Below are positions 1 to 6,723 of a DNA stretch of 7,649 bases, piece by piece. Under the pieces are notes generated by a model. It saw only the letters and a list, made by a program, of their open reading frames with translations, made no database searches and was not told the origin of the DNA. How positions within the stretch are numbered: position 1 is the first letter of the stretch; every line of letters starts with the position of its first letter. The position numbers and the translations under genes were made by a program. The stretch is from NCBI GenBank assembly GCA_002503545.1, contig DARY01000028.1:37039-44687 (forward strand). The letters run 5' to 3'. This DNA comes from Candidatus Methanomethylophilus sp. UBA78. Lineage in GTDB: Archaea > Thermoplasmatota > Thermoplasmata > Methanomassiliicoccales > Methanomethylophilaceae.

Positions 1-152
1 TCACCCACAACATGCAGCAGGCCAAGAGGGTGAGCGACCACACCGGCTTCATGCAGCTGGGGGAGATGATGGAGTTCGGGACCACGAAGCAGATCTTCGA
101 GGACCCGAGGAACGAGACCACCTCCAACTACATACACGGCATATTCGGATGA
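1..152 (+). CDS. pstB: Phosphate ABC transporter ATP-binding protein PstB, C-terminal end (partial)
   Basis: This is the last 49 codons of the ATPase subunit of the high-affinity phosphate importer PstSCAB; the gene begins upstream of the window and the first complete codon is at 3. The fragment opens with THNMQQAKRVSDHTG, which carries the switch (H-loop) histidine in the typical PstB form THNMQQA. It continues with the family's LGEMMEFGTTKQIFEDP segment and ends in YIHGIFG followed by TGA, the usual PstB tail. PstB hydrolyses ATP on the cytoplasmic face of the membrane to drive phosphate uptake. A phoU gene follows 23 bp downstream on the same strand, the normal order of pst-phoU operons. 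The sequence is very GC-rich, like phoU. I am confident of the family; the upstream part cannot be seen. Confidence 0.9.
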   Translation, partial: THNMQQAKRVSDHTGFMQLGEMMEFGTTKQIFEDPRNETTSNYIHGIFG

Positions 153-167
153 TATATATCATATAAA
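152..167 (+). promoter_or_regulatory. AT-rich TATA-like stretch between pstB and phoU
   Basis: The 23-bp gap between the pstB stop and the phoU ATG at 176 is almost pure A/T (atatatatcatataaa) inside a very GC-rich neighbourhood, and it resembles an archaeal TATA box. An archaeal start site about 25 bp downstream would lie near 187-190, which suits an initiation codon at 206 better than the one at 176. An internal phoU promoter in addition to read-through from pst is therefore possible. No BRE is convincing, so this is tentative. Confidence 0.35.
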
Positions 168-175
168 GGGAAAAT

Positions 176-1204
176 ATGATAAATATATATCCTGATAACC
201 CCCGTATGGACATAAGACGGGTGCAGATCACCGGGGGCTCCTCCTTCATGATCACCCTGCCCAAGGAATGGGCGGAATCGGTCGGACTGAAGAAGAACGA
301 CCCCGTCATGGTGGTCCCGCAGCCCGGGGGCGGCCTCCTCCTCACCCTGGGGGGCGCGCAGGCCCCCTCGGAGGACGACGCGACCGAGATCAACCCGGAG
401 AAGGTGCAGGACGCCGTAGCGCTGTACAGGCAGCTCATAGGGGCGTACATCGCGGGCTTCCGCACCATCGTAGTCCGCTCCGACTACCCCCTGAGGGGTT
501 CCATGCTCGAGTCGGTCTCCCGTTTCACGCAGACCTCCATCGGGATGGAGATCGTGGAGGAGGACGAGAACCGCATCGTCATGAGGGACCTCATGGACAT
601 AACCGAGGTCGTCCCGCGCAAGAACATACGCCGCGAGCACCTCCTGGTGAAGCGCATGGTGTCCGACGTCTTCCAGGCGGCCGCCGACATGGACGCGGAG
701 AGGCTGGAGGGCATGTCCGACCGCGACACGGAGGTGGACCGCATCCACTGGATGGTGCAGCGGCAGTCCCACATCCTCCTGAAGGACCTCGGCCTCAGCG
801 CCGGCATGGGCGCCGACCTGCGCACGGTAATGGGGTGCGTCTCCGTCAGCAAGACCATAGAGAGGATCGGCGACCACGCGGTCATGCTGTCCCGCTACAT
901 GGGGGAGATCATAAAGTCGGACAGGAGGGACGTCTGCGCCGCCATCGGGGAGCTGGGTGAGGGCATCATAGCGCTCATGGACTCCTGCGTGCAGGCGTGG
1001 ATGGACACCGACCGCGGCGAATCGGAGAAGTGCATACGCGCGGCCAAGGCGGAGACGGCGCGGATCGCGGCGGCGTTCGGGAAGATGGAGGCCTCCGACA
1101 AGAGCGTGGAGGTGGACGCCGTGGCGGGGAGCTCCCGCAGGCTGGCGGAGTACTGCGCCGACATAGCGGAGATGGCGCTGAACTCGGCGATGGAGAAGGT
1201 CTGA
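176..1204 (+). CDS. phoU: Archaeal phosphate uptake regulator, AbrB-like domain plus PhoU domains
   Basis: A 342-residue protein with an N-terminal SpoVT/AbrB-like swapped-hairpin DNA-binding domain (about residues 11-60, with the signature VQITGGSSFMITLPKEWAE). The remainder is all-helical and PhoU-like (about 80-342), including the segments ERIGDHAVMLSRYMGEI near 230 and CADIAEMALNSAME at the C-terminus; D/E-x-x-D motifs of this kind bind metal clusters in PhoU proteins. This fusion is characteristic of archaeal PhoU regulators, which modulate phosphate transport and its genes; bacterial PhoU lacks the AbrB domain. The position after pstB supports the call. The start is uncertain: ATG 176 has a weak Shine-Dalgarno (aaaggga, 165-171), but homology begins at ATG 206 (MDIRRVQ). 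GC is about 70-80% in sampled lines, and the gene ends in TGA. It is unrelated to the CRISPR locus but is the best taxonomic anchor in the window. Confidence 0.88.
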   Translation: MINIYPDNPRMDIRRVQITGGSSFMITLPKEWAESVGLKKNDPVMVVPQPGGGLLLTLGGAQAPSEDDATEINPEKVQDAVALYRQLIGAYIAGFRTIVVRSDYPLRGSMLESVSRFTQTSIGMEIVEEDENRIVMRDLMDITEVVPRKNIRREHLLVKRMVSDVFQAAADMDAERLEGMSDRDTEVDRIHWMVQRQSHILLKDLGLSAGMGADLRTVMGCVSVSKTIERIGDHAVMLSRYMGEIIKSDRRDVCAAIGELGEGIIALMDSCVQAWMDTDRGESEKCIRAAKAETARIAAAFGKMEASDKSVEVDAVAGSSRRLAEYCADIAEMALNSAMEKV

Positions 1205-1325
1205 AGCCTAATTGGTTTTCGGGTTGCAGAATCGGACTGATTTTATCACGATGTCCGAACGGGATGCGCATCCGCAGAATCTGGCCGGGATATAACATCG
1301 TGTCCGATTTATATTATAAAACCCA
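1205..1325. promoter_or_regulatory. phoU-cas9 intergenic region with nested dyads and a TATA-like element
   Basis: Several symmetrical elements sit between the phoU stop and the tracrRNA. There is a perfect 12-bp palindrome GGATGCGCATCC (1262-1273). An 8-bp inverted pair CACGATGT (1247-1254) / ACATCGTG (1295-1302) surrounds it. TCGGAC (1232-1237) is inverted relative to two copies of GTCCGA (1253-1258 and 1302-1307). The last copy abuts the TATA-like TTTATATTATAAAA at 1308-1321. The layout looks like an operator next to an archaeal promoter that would fire toward cas9, with a start near 1340-1347. Part of it may instead be the phoU terminator region. No protein-coding gene is evident here. 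The function is inferred from symmetry alone. Confidence 0.4.
1308..1321 (+). promoter_or_regulatory. Candidate TATA box for the cas operon
   Basis: TTTATATTATAAAA is the strongest TATA-like sequence between phoU and cas9. A TBP/TFB promoter here would start transcription near 1340-1347, giving a cas9 mRNA leader of a little over 100 nt. That leader would cover the whole tracrRNA region in antisense. The element is nearly self-complementary, so its direction cannot be settled from sequence. Confidence 0.45.
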
Positions 1326-1339
1326 TTTTACATTCAGAA

Positions 1340-1427
1340 AGCAGAAGAAGTCAATATGGTGCGCCATCGCGCAGCACCGAAGTGCGGGTTCGGCAAAGCC
1401 TTACTTGAACTCATATTGACAAACATA
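1340..1427 (-). ncRNA. tracrRNA of the type II-A system
   Basis: The call rests on pairing with the array repeat and on the downstream fold. Read on the minus strand, GTTTGTCAATAT (1424-1413) is the exact complement of repeat positions 9-20. GAGT (1412-1409) forms a 4-nt bulge opposite repeat GA (7-8). TCAAGT (1408-1403) pairs with repeat positions 1-6 GCUUGA, starting with a G-U pair. This is the S. pyogenes crRNA:tracrRNA layout of 6-bp lower stem, GA/4-nt bulge and upper stem. A nexus hairpin follows, AAGGCUUUGCCGAA (1402-1389), starting with the same AAGGCU as S. pyogenes. Next come GCAC-UUCG-GUGC (1385-1374) and directly adjoining UGCGC-GAUG-GCGCA (1373-1360), then a pyrimidine-rich tail. 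Its role is to pair with crRNA and hold Cas9. The 5' end near 1425 and the 3' end near 1340 are estimates. It is divergent from cas9, and any cas9 leader from the 1308 promoter would be fully antisense to it. Confidence 0.88.
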
Positions 1428-1441
1428 GAATGCGTTTCTCA

Positions 1442-1451
1442 GATAAAAAGG
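1442..1451 (-). promoter_or_regulatory. Possible tracrRNA promoter element (minus strand)
   Basis: On the minus strand CCTTTTTATC lies about 20-25 bp upstream of the first paired base of the anti-repeat (near 1424), the usual distance from an archaeal TATA box to its start site. The match to a TATA consensus is weak. If it is used, it overlaps the ribosome-binding site of cas9 on the other strand, so the two transcripts could interfere. Confidence 0.3.
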
Positions 1452-1453
1452 TG
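1448..1453 (+). promoter_or_regulatory. cas9 ribosome-binding site
   Basis: AAGGTG ends 5 bases before the ATG at 1459, a good Shine-Dalgarno match at normal spacing. It fixes the cas9 start, which also agrees with where the RuvC-I motif begins. Confidence 0.65.
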
Positions 1454-1458
1454 TTGCA

Positions 1459-4400
1459 ATGACTAAGAAAACATTCGGAAGCTACTATCTCGGACTTGAC
1501 ATAGGAACCGATTCTATCGGATGGGCCGTCACCGATCCGCAATACGAGATACAGAGATTCAATGGAAAAGCCATGTGGGGGATACACCTCTTTAAAGAGG
1601 GCTCCACGGCAGAAGAACGCAGAGCACACCGCATAGCACGCAGAAGACTTGAAAGACGCAATCAGAGAATCAAACTGTTGCGGATGCTGATGGACAGCGA
1701 GATATCTTCGGCCGATGCCACGTTCTTCGGCAGACTGGATGAGAGCGGTCTCGTGCTGGAGGATAAGAAAAGCGGGCAGAAGAACAGTCTCTTCAACGAC
1801 AAGGGGTTCACGGATAAAGAGTACCACAAAAAATACCCCACAATATACCATCTGAGGGCGGAACTGATAAACACAGGTAGCAAACCGGACATCCGCTTGG
1901 TATATCTGGCACTGGCTCACATAATGAAGCACCGCGGCCATTTCCTCTACGAAGGGCTTGGCGACGATGCCGTGCCGGATTTCGAACCGATTTTCAACCA
2001 GCTCCAGGACGGACTGGAGGACCTTCAGCTCATAGACAGCAGGATCACCGAGGAGATACCTGTCGTATCGGAGATAATACAGAGGAAAACCGGCATATCT
2101 TCGAAAAAGGAAGCCCTCTCTCCCGTGATGATGTCTATGTCGGAAACCGACGAGACGAAAAACACGGTCGAGGAGCTGATAAAGGCCCTGTCCGGCGGCA
2201 AATTCTCCATCGCCAAGATGTTCGGGGAAGAGTTCGAGGAAGCCCTGAAGGAATCGTCCTTCAAGAGCACGGTATCCCTGAGCGACACCAAGATCGACGA
2301 CGAGCATGATGAACTGGAATCGCTCATCGGACCTGAACGCACGGACATCCTGGACATGCTCAGGGGAATCTACAACTGGTCGGTGCTATCCAGACTGTTG
2401 GAGGGGTCGGATTACATCTCGCAGGCCAAGATAAGGCAGTACAACCAGCATAAGCAGGACCTCGCTCTCCTCAAGAGCATACTTAAAAAACTGGACGGCG
2501 GGAAGCTGTATGACAAGGTGCTCCGCTCCAACGAACCCGATGGATACGCAAGTTACTCCGGGAATGTCAAGAGCCTCAAAGAAGATGTGGAGAAAGGGAC
2601 GACCCAGGAGAATTTCTGCAAGAACCTCGACAAGATCCTTGAAAAACACTGGGATGGGATCAATTCCCTAGAATCGATGAAAGGATACGAGTCCAAGATA
2701 GAGGATATGAGGACCCGCATAAAAGACGGATCATTCATGCCCCTTCAGAGGTCTAAGGACAACAGCATCCTTCCTAATGCGGTCCACCGTGCCGAATGCA
2801 AGGCCATACTGGATAACATGTCTGGATTCTATCCCTTCCTGTCGGAAACCGACTCCAAGGGCATCAGCGTACGGGACAAGATACTGATGCTCTGTACGTT
2901 CAGGATGCCTTACTACATAGGCCCGGTGAGTAAAAACTCCAAGACGGGATGGGTGGTCAGGAAATCCGACGAACGCGTGCTTCCGTGGAACTACAAGGAT
3001 GTGATAGACGTCGAAGCGACATCCGAGGGATTCATAAGCAATCTCATAAACTTCTGCACATATCTCATCGGGGAGCGCGTCATACCCAAACAATCCATAC
3101 TGTACTGCAGGTTCAAGCTATACAACGAGCTGAACAATCTCAGGATAAACGGCGAGCGCATAAGCCCGGAGATGAAAACCGCTCTGGTGAAAGAATATTT
3201 CGAAGGCAGGGAATGGCGCGTCACTGCCGATACCGTGAAGGGATTCTACAAGAAACACACCGGTGCGACCGACGTCCTCGTCGAAGGGATGGACATCACT
3301 ATAAAATCGAATCTGGAATCCGAAAACAAATTGAAGAACATGCTCGGGGAATCCTACGACATCGATCTGGCCGAGGAGATAATACGCATCGTCACCATAT
3401 ATGGCGATGACAGGAAACGTCTGAAAAACCAGCTCGAATCGAAATTCGCAGACAGGATCTCCGCGGAAACGATATCAAAACTGTCCAATCTCAGATTCAG
3501 GGATTGGGGCAACCTTTCGGAGAAATTCCTCAAGGACGTCTATTCCGAGATAGACGGAAGGGAGATGAATATAATCTCCGCACTCGGGAACACCAACAAA
3601 AACCTCATGGAACTCCTTTCCGAGGATTACGGATATTCCGTGAAGATCCGCGAGCTCAACAGCGACATCACCGGAGCCGACGACATAGAGAGCGTGACCG
3701 AACGTATGAGGTGTTCTCCCTCCGTCAAGCATTCCATAATGAGATGCTATGTGATATTGGGGGATATACTGAAGGTAACCGGACATCCTCCGACCAAGGT
3801 TTTCATAGAGACCGCCCGTGAAGACCAGGAATCCAAGAGGACCGTATCCCGCAAATCGGAACTCCTGAGCAAATATTCCGCGATGGTATCCAACAGCGAT
3901 GCCAAGGAGCTCCTGGAGTCCCTCAATACGATGGATGATGCACGCCTCCGCGGGAAGAAGTTTTTCCTGTACTACTCGCAGCTGGGGAGATGCATGTACT
4001 GCGGTAAGCACATAGATCTGAACGACCTCGGAAACAAGGAACAGTGCGACACGGATCACGTATTCCCCCAGTCCAAGGTCACGGATGACAGCATAAGGAA
4101 CAATCTGGTCCTTACGTGCAGAAGCTGCAACGGGGACAAGAGCAACAGGTACCCGATAGATCCTGGCGTGAGGATCAGGATGGCCGGTTTCTGGAAAATA
4201 CTCAGGGATGCGGACCTCATATCGGCTGAAAAACACAGCCGTCTGACCCGTTCCACGGAATTCACCGAAAAAGACCTAAGCGGATTCATAAATCGCCAAT
4301 TGGTGGAGACCAGCCAGACGGTCAAGGCCATGGCGGAGATCCTGAAATCGAAATTCGGTGAGGCCTCGGACATAGTGTACGTCAAAGGCAAGAACGTGAG

Positions 4401-5529
4401 CAGTTTCCGTCAGGAACAGTCGGAGAACAAACCGTACTACATAAAATGCCGCAACATCAACGACTACCACCATGCAAAGGATGCATATCTGAATATAGTG
4501 GTCGGGAACGTATTCGATGTGAAATTCACCAAGGACATCCTGCACTTTTTGAAAACGAGGGAGGACTACAATCTAAACAAGATGTATTCCCGCAACGTGT
4601 CGCGTAACGGCATAGTTGCATGGGTGGCTGGAGAAAGAGGGAGCATCGTCACCGTCGACAAATGGATGAGGAGGGATAACATCCTCTATACCCGTGCACC
4701 GTACAAGGAATCCGGCGAACTGTTCGATCTAAACATACTCAAAGCGGGAAACGGACAGCTGCCCATAAAATCGGATAAGGACATAGAAAAGTACGGAGGA
4801 TACAATAAAATCAAAGGGTCCTACTTCGCACTCTTCGAACATGATGAGAAAAAGAAGAAGGCCAGAACATTGATGTTCATACCCAGGATGATGGCCGGCG
4901 GGAAGGAGTCGAAATCCGAATTGGAACGCTACGCCTCCGAGAAGGCAGGCCTGGTGAATCCCTCTCTCAGACTCGCCTGCATCAAAGTCGATTCCAGAGT
5001 GGACATCGATGGATTCAGGATGAACATACGCGGAACAAGCGGCGGCGGCTCGGGGATACTGTATCTCTGTGGCGAACAAATGTCTGTACCGTTCGACATG
5101 ATCAAACCATTCAAGAGTGTGTTCAAATACACCGACGAACCGAACAAAGGCCGTAACAGAAAATACACCTCCGGTGAAATGGGTGTTACGGAAGAGGATA
5201 TGATGAATGCATACTCCTTCTTGATGGACAAACTATCGAGAAAACCGTATTCTGCGTTATCTCCTCTGAATACGGCGAAAGAATCACTAGAGAAGGGCAA
5301 AGAGACCTATCTGACTCTGGATCTTGATAATAAAACCGAGACGATCTCCCAGATCCTCAAAATGTTCCACTGTAACGCTGAAAATACAAATCTGAACAGC
5401 ATCAACGGGCCCGGAGTGGCTGGTCGTTTGATACTGTCTTCCAAGATATCGAACTTCAGCTCAGCCCAGCTGGTTAACCAATCACCTACGGGATTGTTTG
5501 AGAACAAGACTGACTTGCTGAAGATATGA
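1459..5529 (+). CDS. cas9: CRISPR-associated endonuclease Cas9, type II-A size and architecture
   Basis: A 1356-residue crRNA/tracrRNA-guided DNA endonuclease, close to S. pyogenes Cas9 in length. Domains in order: RuvC-I with YYLGLDIGTDSIGWAV (D14); arginine-rich bridge helix about 52-74 (ERRAHRIARRRLERRNQR); REC lobe about 75-740, opening with the conserved AHIMKHRGHFLYEG; RuvC-II with VFIETARE (E784); HNH with TDHVFPQS (D866, H867) and N891; RuvC-III with YHHAKDAYLNIVVGN (H1005, D1008); then the PAM-interacting region with KYGGY (1111-1115) and the tail QSPTGLFENKTDL, matching QSITGLYETRIDL of S. pyogenes. Both nuclease centres look intact. HNH carries two CxxC pairs (C845/C848, C887/C890) that could bind zinc and that S. 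pyogenes Cas9 lacks. The arginine pair that reads GG in S. pyogenes (R1333, R1335) has no evident counterpart. GC is about 50% in sampled lines, below phoU. The stop overlaps the cas1 start (ATGA), so the two are translationally coupled. Confidence 0.97.
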   Translation: MTKKTFGSYYLGLDIGTDSIGWAVTDPQYEIQRFNGKAMWGIHLFKEGSTAEERRAHRIARRRLERRNQRIKLLRMLMDSEISSADATFFGRLDESGLVLEDKKSGQKNSLFNDKGFTDKEYHKKYPTIYHLRAELINTGSKPDIRLVYLALAHIMKHRGHFLYEGLGDDAVPDFEPIFNQLQDGLEDLQLIDSRITEEIPVVSEIIQRKTGISSKKEALSPVMMSMSETDETKNTVEELIKALSGGKFSIAKMFGEEFEEALKESSFKSTVSLSDTKIDDEHDELESLIGPERTDILDMLRGIYNWSVLSRLLEGSDYISQAKIRQYNQHKQDLALLKSILKKLDGGKLYDKVLRSNEPDGYASYSGNVKSLKEDVEKGTTQENFCKNLDKILEKHWDGINSLESMKGYESKIEDMRTRIKDGSFMPLQRSKDNSILPNAVHRAECKAILDNMSGFYPFLSETDSKGISVRDKILMLCTFRMPYYIGPVSKNSKTGWVVRKSDERVLPWNYKDVIDVEATSEGFISNLINFCTYLIGERVIPKQSILYCRFKLYNELNNLRINGERISPEMKTALVKEYFEGREWRVTADTVKGFYKKHTGATDVLVEGMDITIKSNLESENKLKNMLGESYDIDLAEEIIRIVTIYGDDRKRLKNQLESKFADRISAETISKLSNLRFRDWGNLSEKFLKDVYSEIDGREMNIISALGNTNKNLMELLSEDYGYSVKIRELNSDITGADDIESVTERMRCSPSVKHSIMRCYVILGDILKVTGHPPTKVFIETAREDQESKRTVSRKSELLSKYSAMVSNSDAKELLESLNTMDDARLRGKKFFLYYSQLGRCMYCGKHIDLNDLGNKEQCDTDHVFPQSKVTDDSIRNNLVLTCRSCNGDKSNRYPIDPGVRIRMAGFWKILRDADLISAEKHSRLTRSTEFTEKDLSGFINRQLVETSQTVKAMAEILKSKFGEASDIVYVKGKNVSSFRQEQSENKPYYIKCRNINDYHHAKDAYLNIVVGNVFDVKFTKDILHFLKTREDYNLNKMYSRNVSRNGIVAWVAGERGSIVTVDKWMRRDNILYTRAPYKESGELFDLNILKAGNGQLPIKSDKDIEKYGGYNKIKGSYFALFEHDEKKKKARTLMFIPRMMAGGKESKSELERYASEKAGLVNPSLRLACIKVDSRVDIDGFRMNIRGTSGGGSGILYLCGEQMSVPFDMIKPFKSVFKYTDEPNKGRNRKYTSGEMGVTEEDMMNAYSFLMDKLSRKPYSALSPLNTAKESLEKGKETYLTLDLDNKTETISQILKMFHCNAENTNLNSINGPGVAGRLILSSKISNFSSAQLVNQSPTGLFENKTDLLKI

Positions 5530-6440
5530 CCTGGAGAATCGTGGATGTATCCAGCAACAGCAAGCTGGATCTCAAACTAAATTATATGGTAGTCCGCAGC
5601 GGAGAAGGCGTCAGGAAGGTCTTCATACCTGAGATCGCCGTAGTCGTCATAGAGAGCACGGCGATCTCAATGACTGCGGCACTACTGTGCGAGTTGACAC
5701 GCCGGGAGGTAAAGATAATATTCTGCGATGAGAAACGCAATCCGTATGGAGAGCTGTCCCCGTATTTCGGAACCGTGGATTGCGTGGAAAAAATAAGGAC
5801 GCAAATCTCATGGGATGACGAACTGATTGAACTGGTTTGGTCAGATATAATAAAACATAAAATATTGAACCAAGGAAGGCTGCTTGCAAAAAACGGTCAT
5901 CCGTGCGAAAGCTCTATGCTTAACAGCTATGCTCGCGAGATATTGCCAGGGGATTCCACTAACCGTGAGGGCCACGCATCCAAAGTGTATTTCAACGCCA
6001 TTTTCGGAAACGGATTCTCGAGACGGGACGATAATCCGATCAACTCGGCTCTCAACTACGGGTACGCCATACTCCTTTCCACCGTAAACAGGAGCATAGT
6101 CGCATTCGGATATTCGACCATGCTCGGCATATTCCACAGCAACGGTTCCAACCCGTTTAACCTCGGAAGCGATCTGATGGAACCGTTCAGAACCGAAATC
6201 GACGAACTCGTTCTGTCTATGGAATTAGACTCGTTTGAAACAAAACATAAGAGAGAAATACTCAATATTTTGGATAAAACTGTCGTCATAGAGGATAAGC
6301 ACAACAGTCTTCTCAATGCCATACGCATCTATGTACAATCATTCTTCACTGCGATGGAAGAAAAGGATCCTTCCAAAATAAAATTCCACAGGGCGGTTGG
6401 AAATGAGGCAGAGGTTCATGAGAGTCATGATTTTCTTTGA
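5526..6440 (+). CDS. cas1: CRISPR-associated integrase Cas1, type II-A
   Basis: A 304-residue Cas1, the catalytic subunit of the Cas1-Cas2 complex that inserts new spacers at the leader end of the array. The N-terminus MTWRIVDVSSNSKL and the segment KIIFCDEKRNPYGELSPYFG are typical of type II Cas1. The three metal-binding catalytic residues line up with the S. pyogenes set: E148 in NREGHASKVYF, H204 in GIFHSN, and E219 in DLMEPFR (S. pyogenes E149, H205, E220). The length is normal and I see no disruption. The start overlaps the cas9 stop by 4 bp; the 3' end overlaps cas2 by 38 bp. GC falls along the gene, from about 50% mid-gene to about a third near the 3' end in sampled lines. Confidence 0.97.
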   Translation: MTWRIVDVSSNSKLDLKLNYMVVRSGEGVRKVFIPEIAVVVIESTAISMTAALLCELTRREVKIIFCDEKRNPYGELSPYFGTVDCVEKIRTQISWDDELIELVWSDIIKHKILNQGRLLAKNGHPCESSMLNSYAREILPGDSTNREGHASKVYFNAIFGNGFSRRDDNPINSALNYGYAILLSTVNRSIVAFGYSTMLGIFHSNGSNPFNLGSDLMEPFRTEIDELVLSMELDSFETKHKREILNILDKTVVIEDKHNSLLNAIRIYVQSFFTAMEEKDPSKIKFHRAVGNEAEVHESHDFL

Positions 6441-6723
6441 TTTGCCGGTACTGACTAAATCAGATCGTAAGGAATACTCGAAATTCCACAGATTCCTTCT
6501 CGAAGACGGATTCGTGATGATGCAGAAATCCGTCTATTCGAAAATCGTACTCAACGGTCATGCTTCTAAAATCGTAACCGACAGGGTCAGAAGGCATAAA
6601 CCCCCCGATGGAAAGATACAGATTCTGACGATAACTGAGAAACAATTCCAGGGGATCGAATACATATTGGGAGAACCTCAGAACGAAGTCGTGGATAGTC
6701 AAACAAGGTTGGTCGTATTATGA
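6403..6723 (+). CDS. cas2: CRISPR-associated protein Cas2, type II-A
   Basis: A 106-residue Cas2, the ferredoxin-fold dimer that bridges two Cas1 dimers during spacer integration. It shows the first-strand motif MRVMIFFDLPV with the conserved Asp (D13), then FHRFLLEDGFVMMQKSVYSKI and LTITEKQFQGIEYILGE, all typical of type II-A Cas2. I chose ATG 6403 because MRQRFMRVM lines up residue for residue with the S. pyogenes start MSYRYMRMI. A TTG at 6397 and an ATG at 6418 are alternatives; the latter has a GAGG at 6406-6409 about 8 bases before it. The gene overlaps cas1 by 38 bp and its TGA overlaps the csn2 ATG (ATGA, 6720-6723). Confidence 0.95.
   Translation: MRQRFMRVMIFFDLPVLTKSDRKEYSKFHRFLLEDGFVMMQKSVYSKIVLNGHASKIVTDRVRRHKPPDGKIQILTITEKQFQGIEYILGEPQNEVVDSQTRLVVL

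Noticed and set aside
128..877. Long minus-strand open frame opposite phoU
   Set aside because: It is a shadow of a GC-rich gene with TGA stops scarce on that frame. The plus-strand frame has clear AbrB-PhoU homology and this one has none.
268..960. Second plus-strand open frame inside phoU
   Set aside because: Its low-complexity G/P/R-rich translation is typical of an off-frame reading of high-GC coding sequence.
997..1419. Plus-strand open frame crossing the phoU end into the intergenic region
   Set aside because: Its first half is out-of-frame phoU and its second half covers the promoter and tracrRNA; it has no recognisable domain.
1403..1424. Degenerate repeat upstream of cas9 as a remnant of a second CRISPR array
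   Set aside because: The match is a bulged complement of the repeat's 5' half followed by a nexus and hairpins on the minus strand, which is a tracrRNA. There is no second repeat or spacer nearby.
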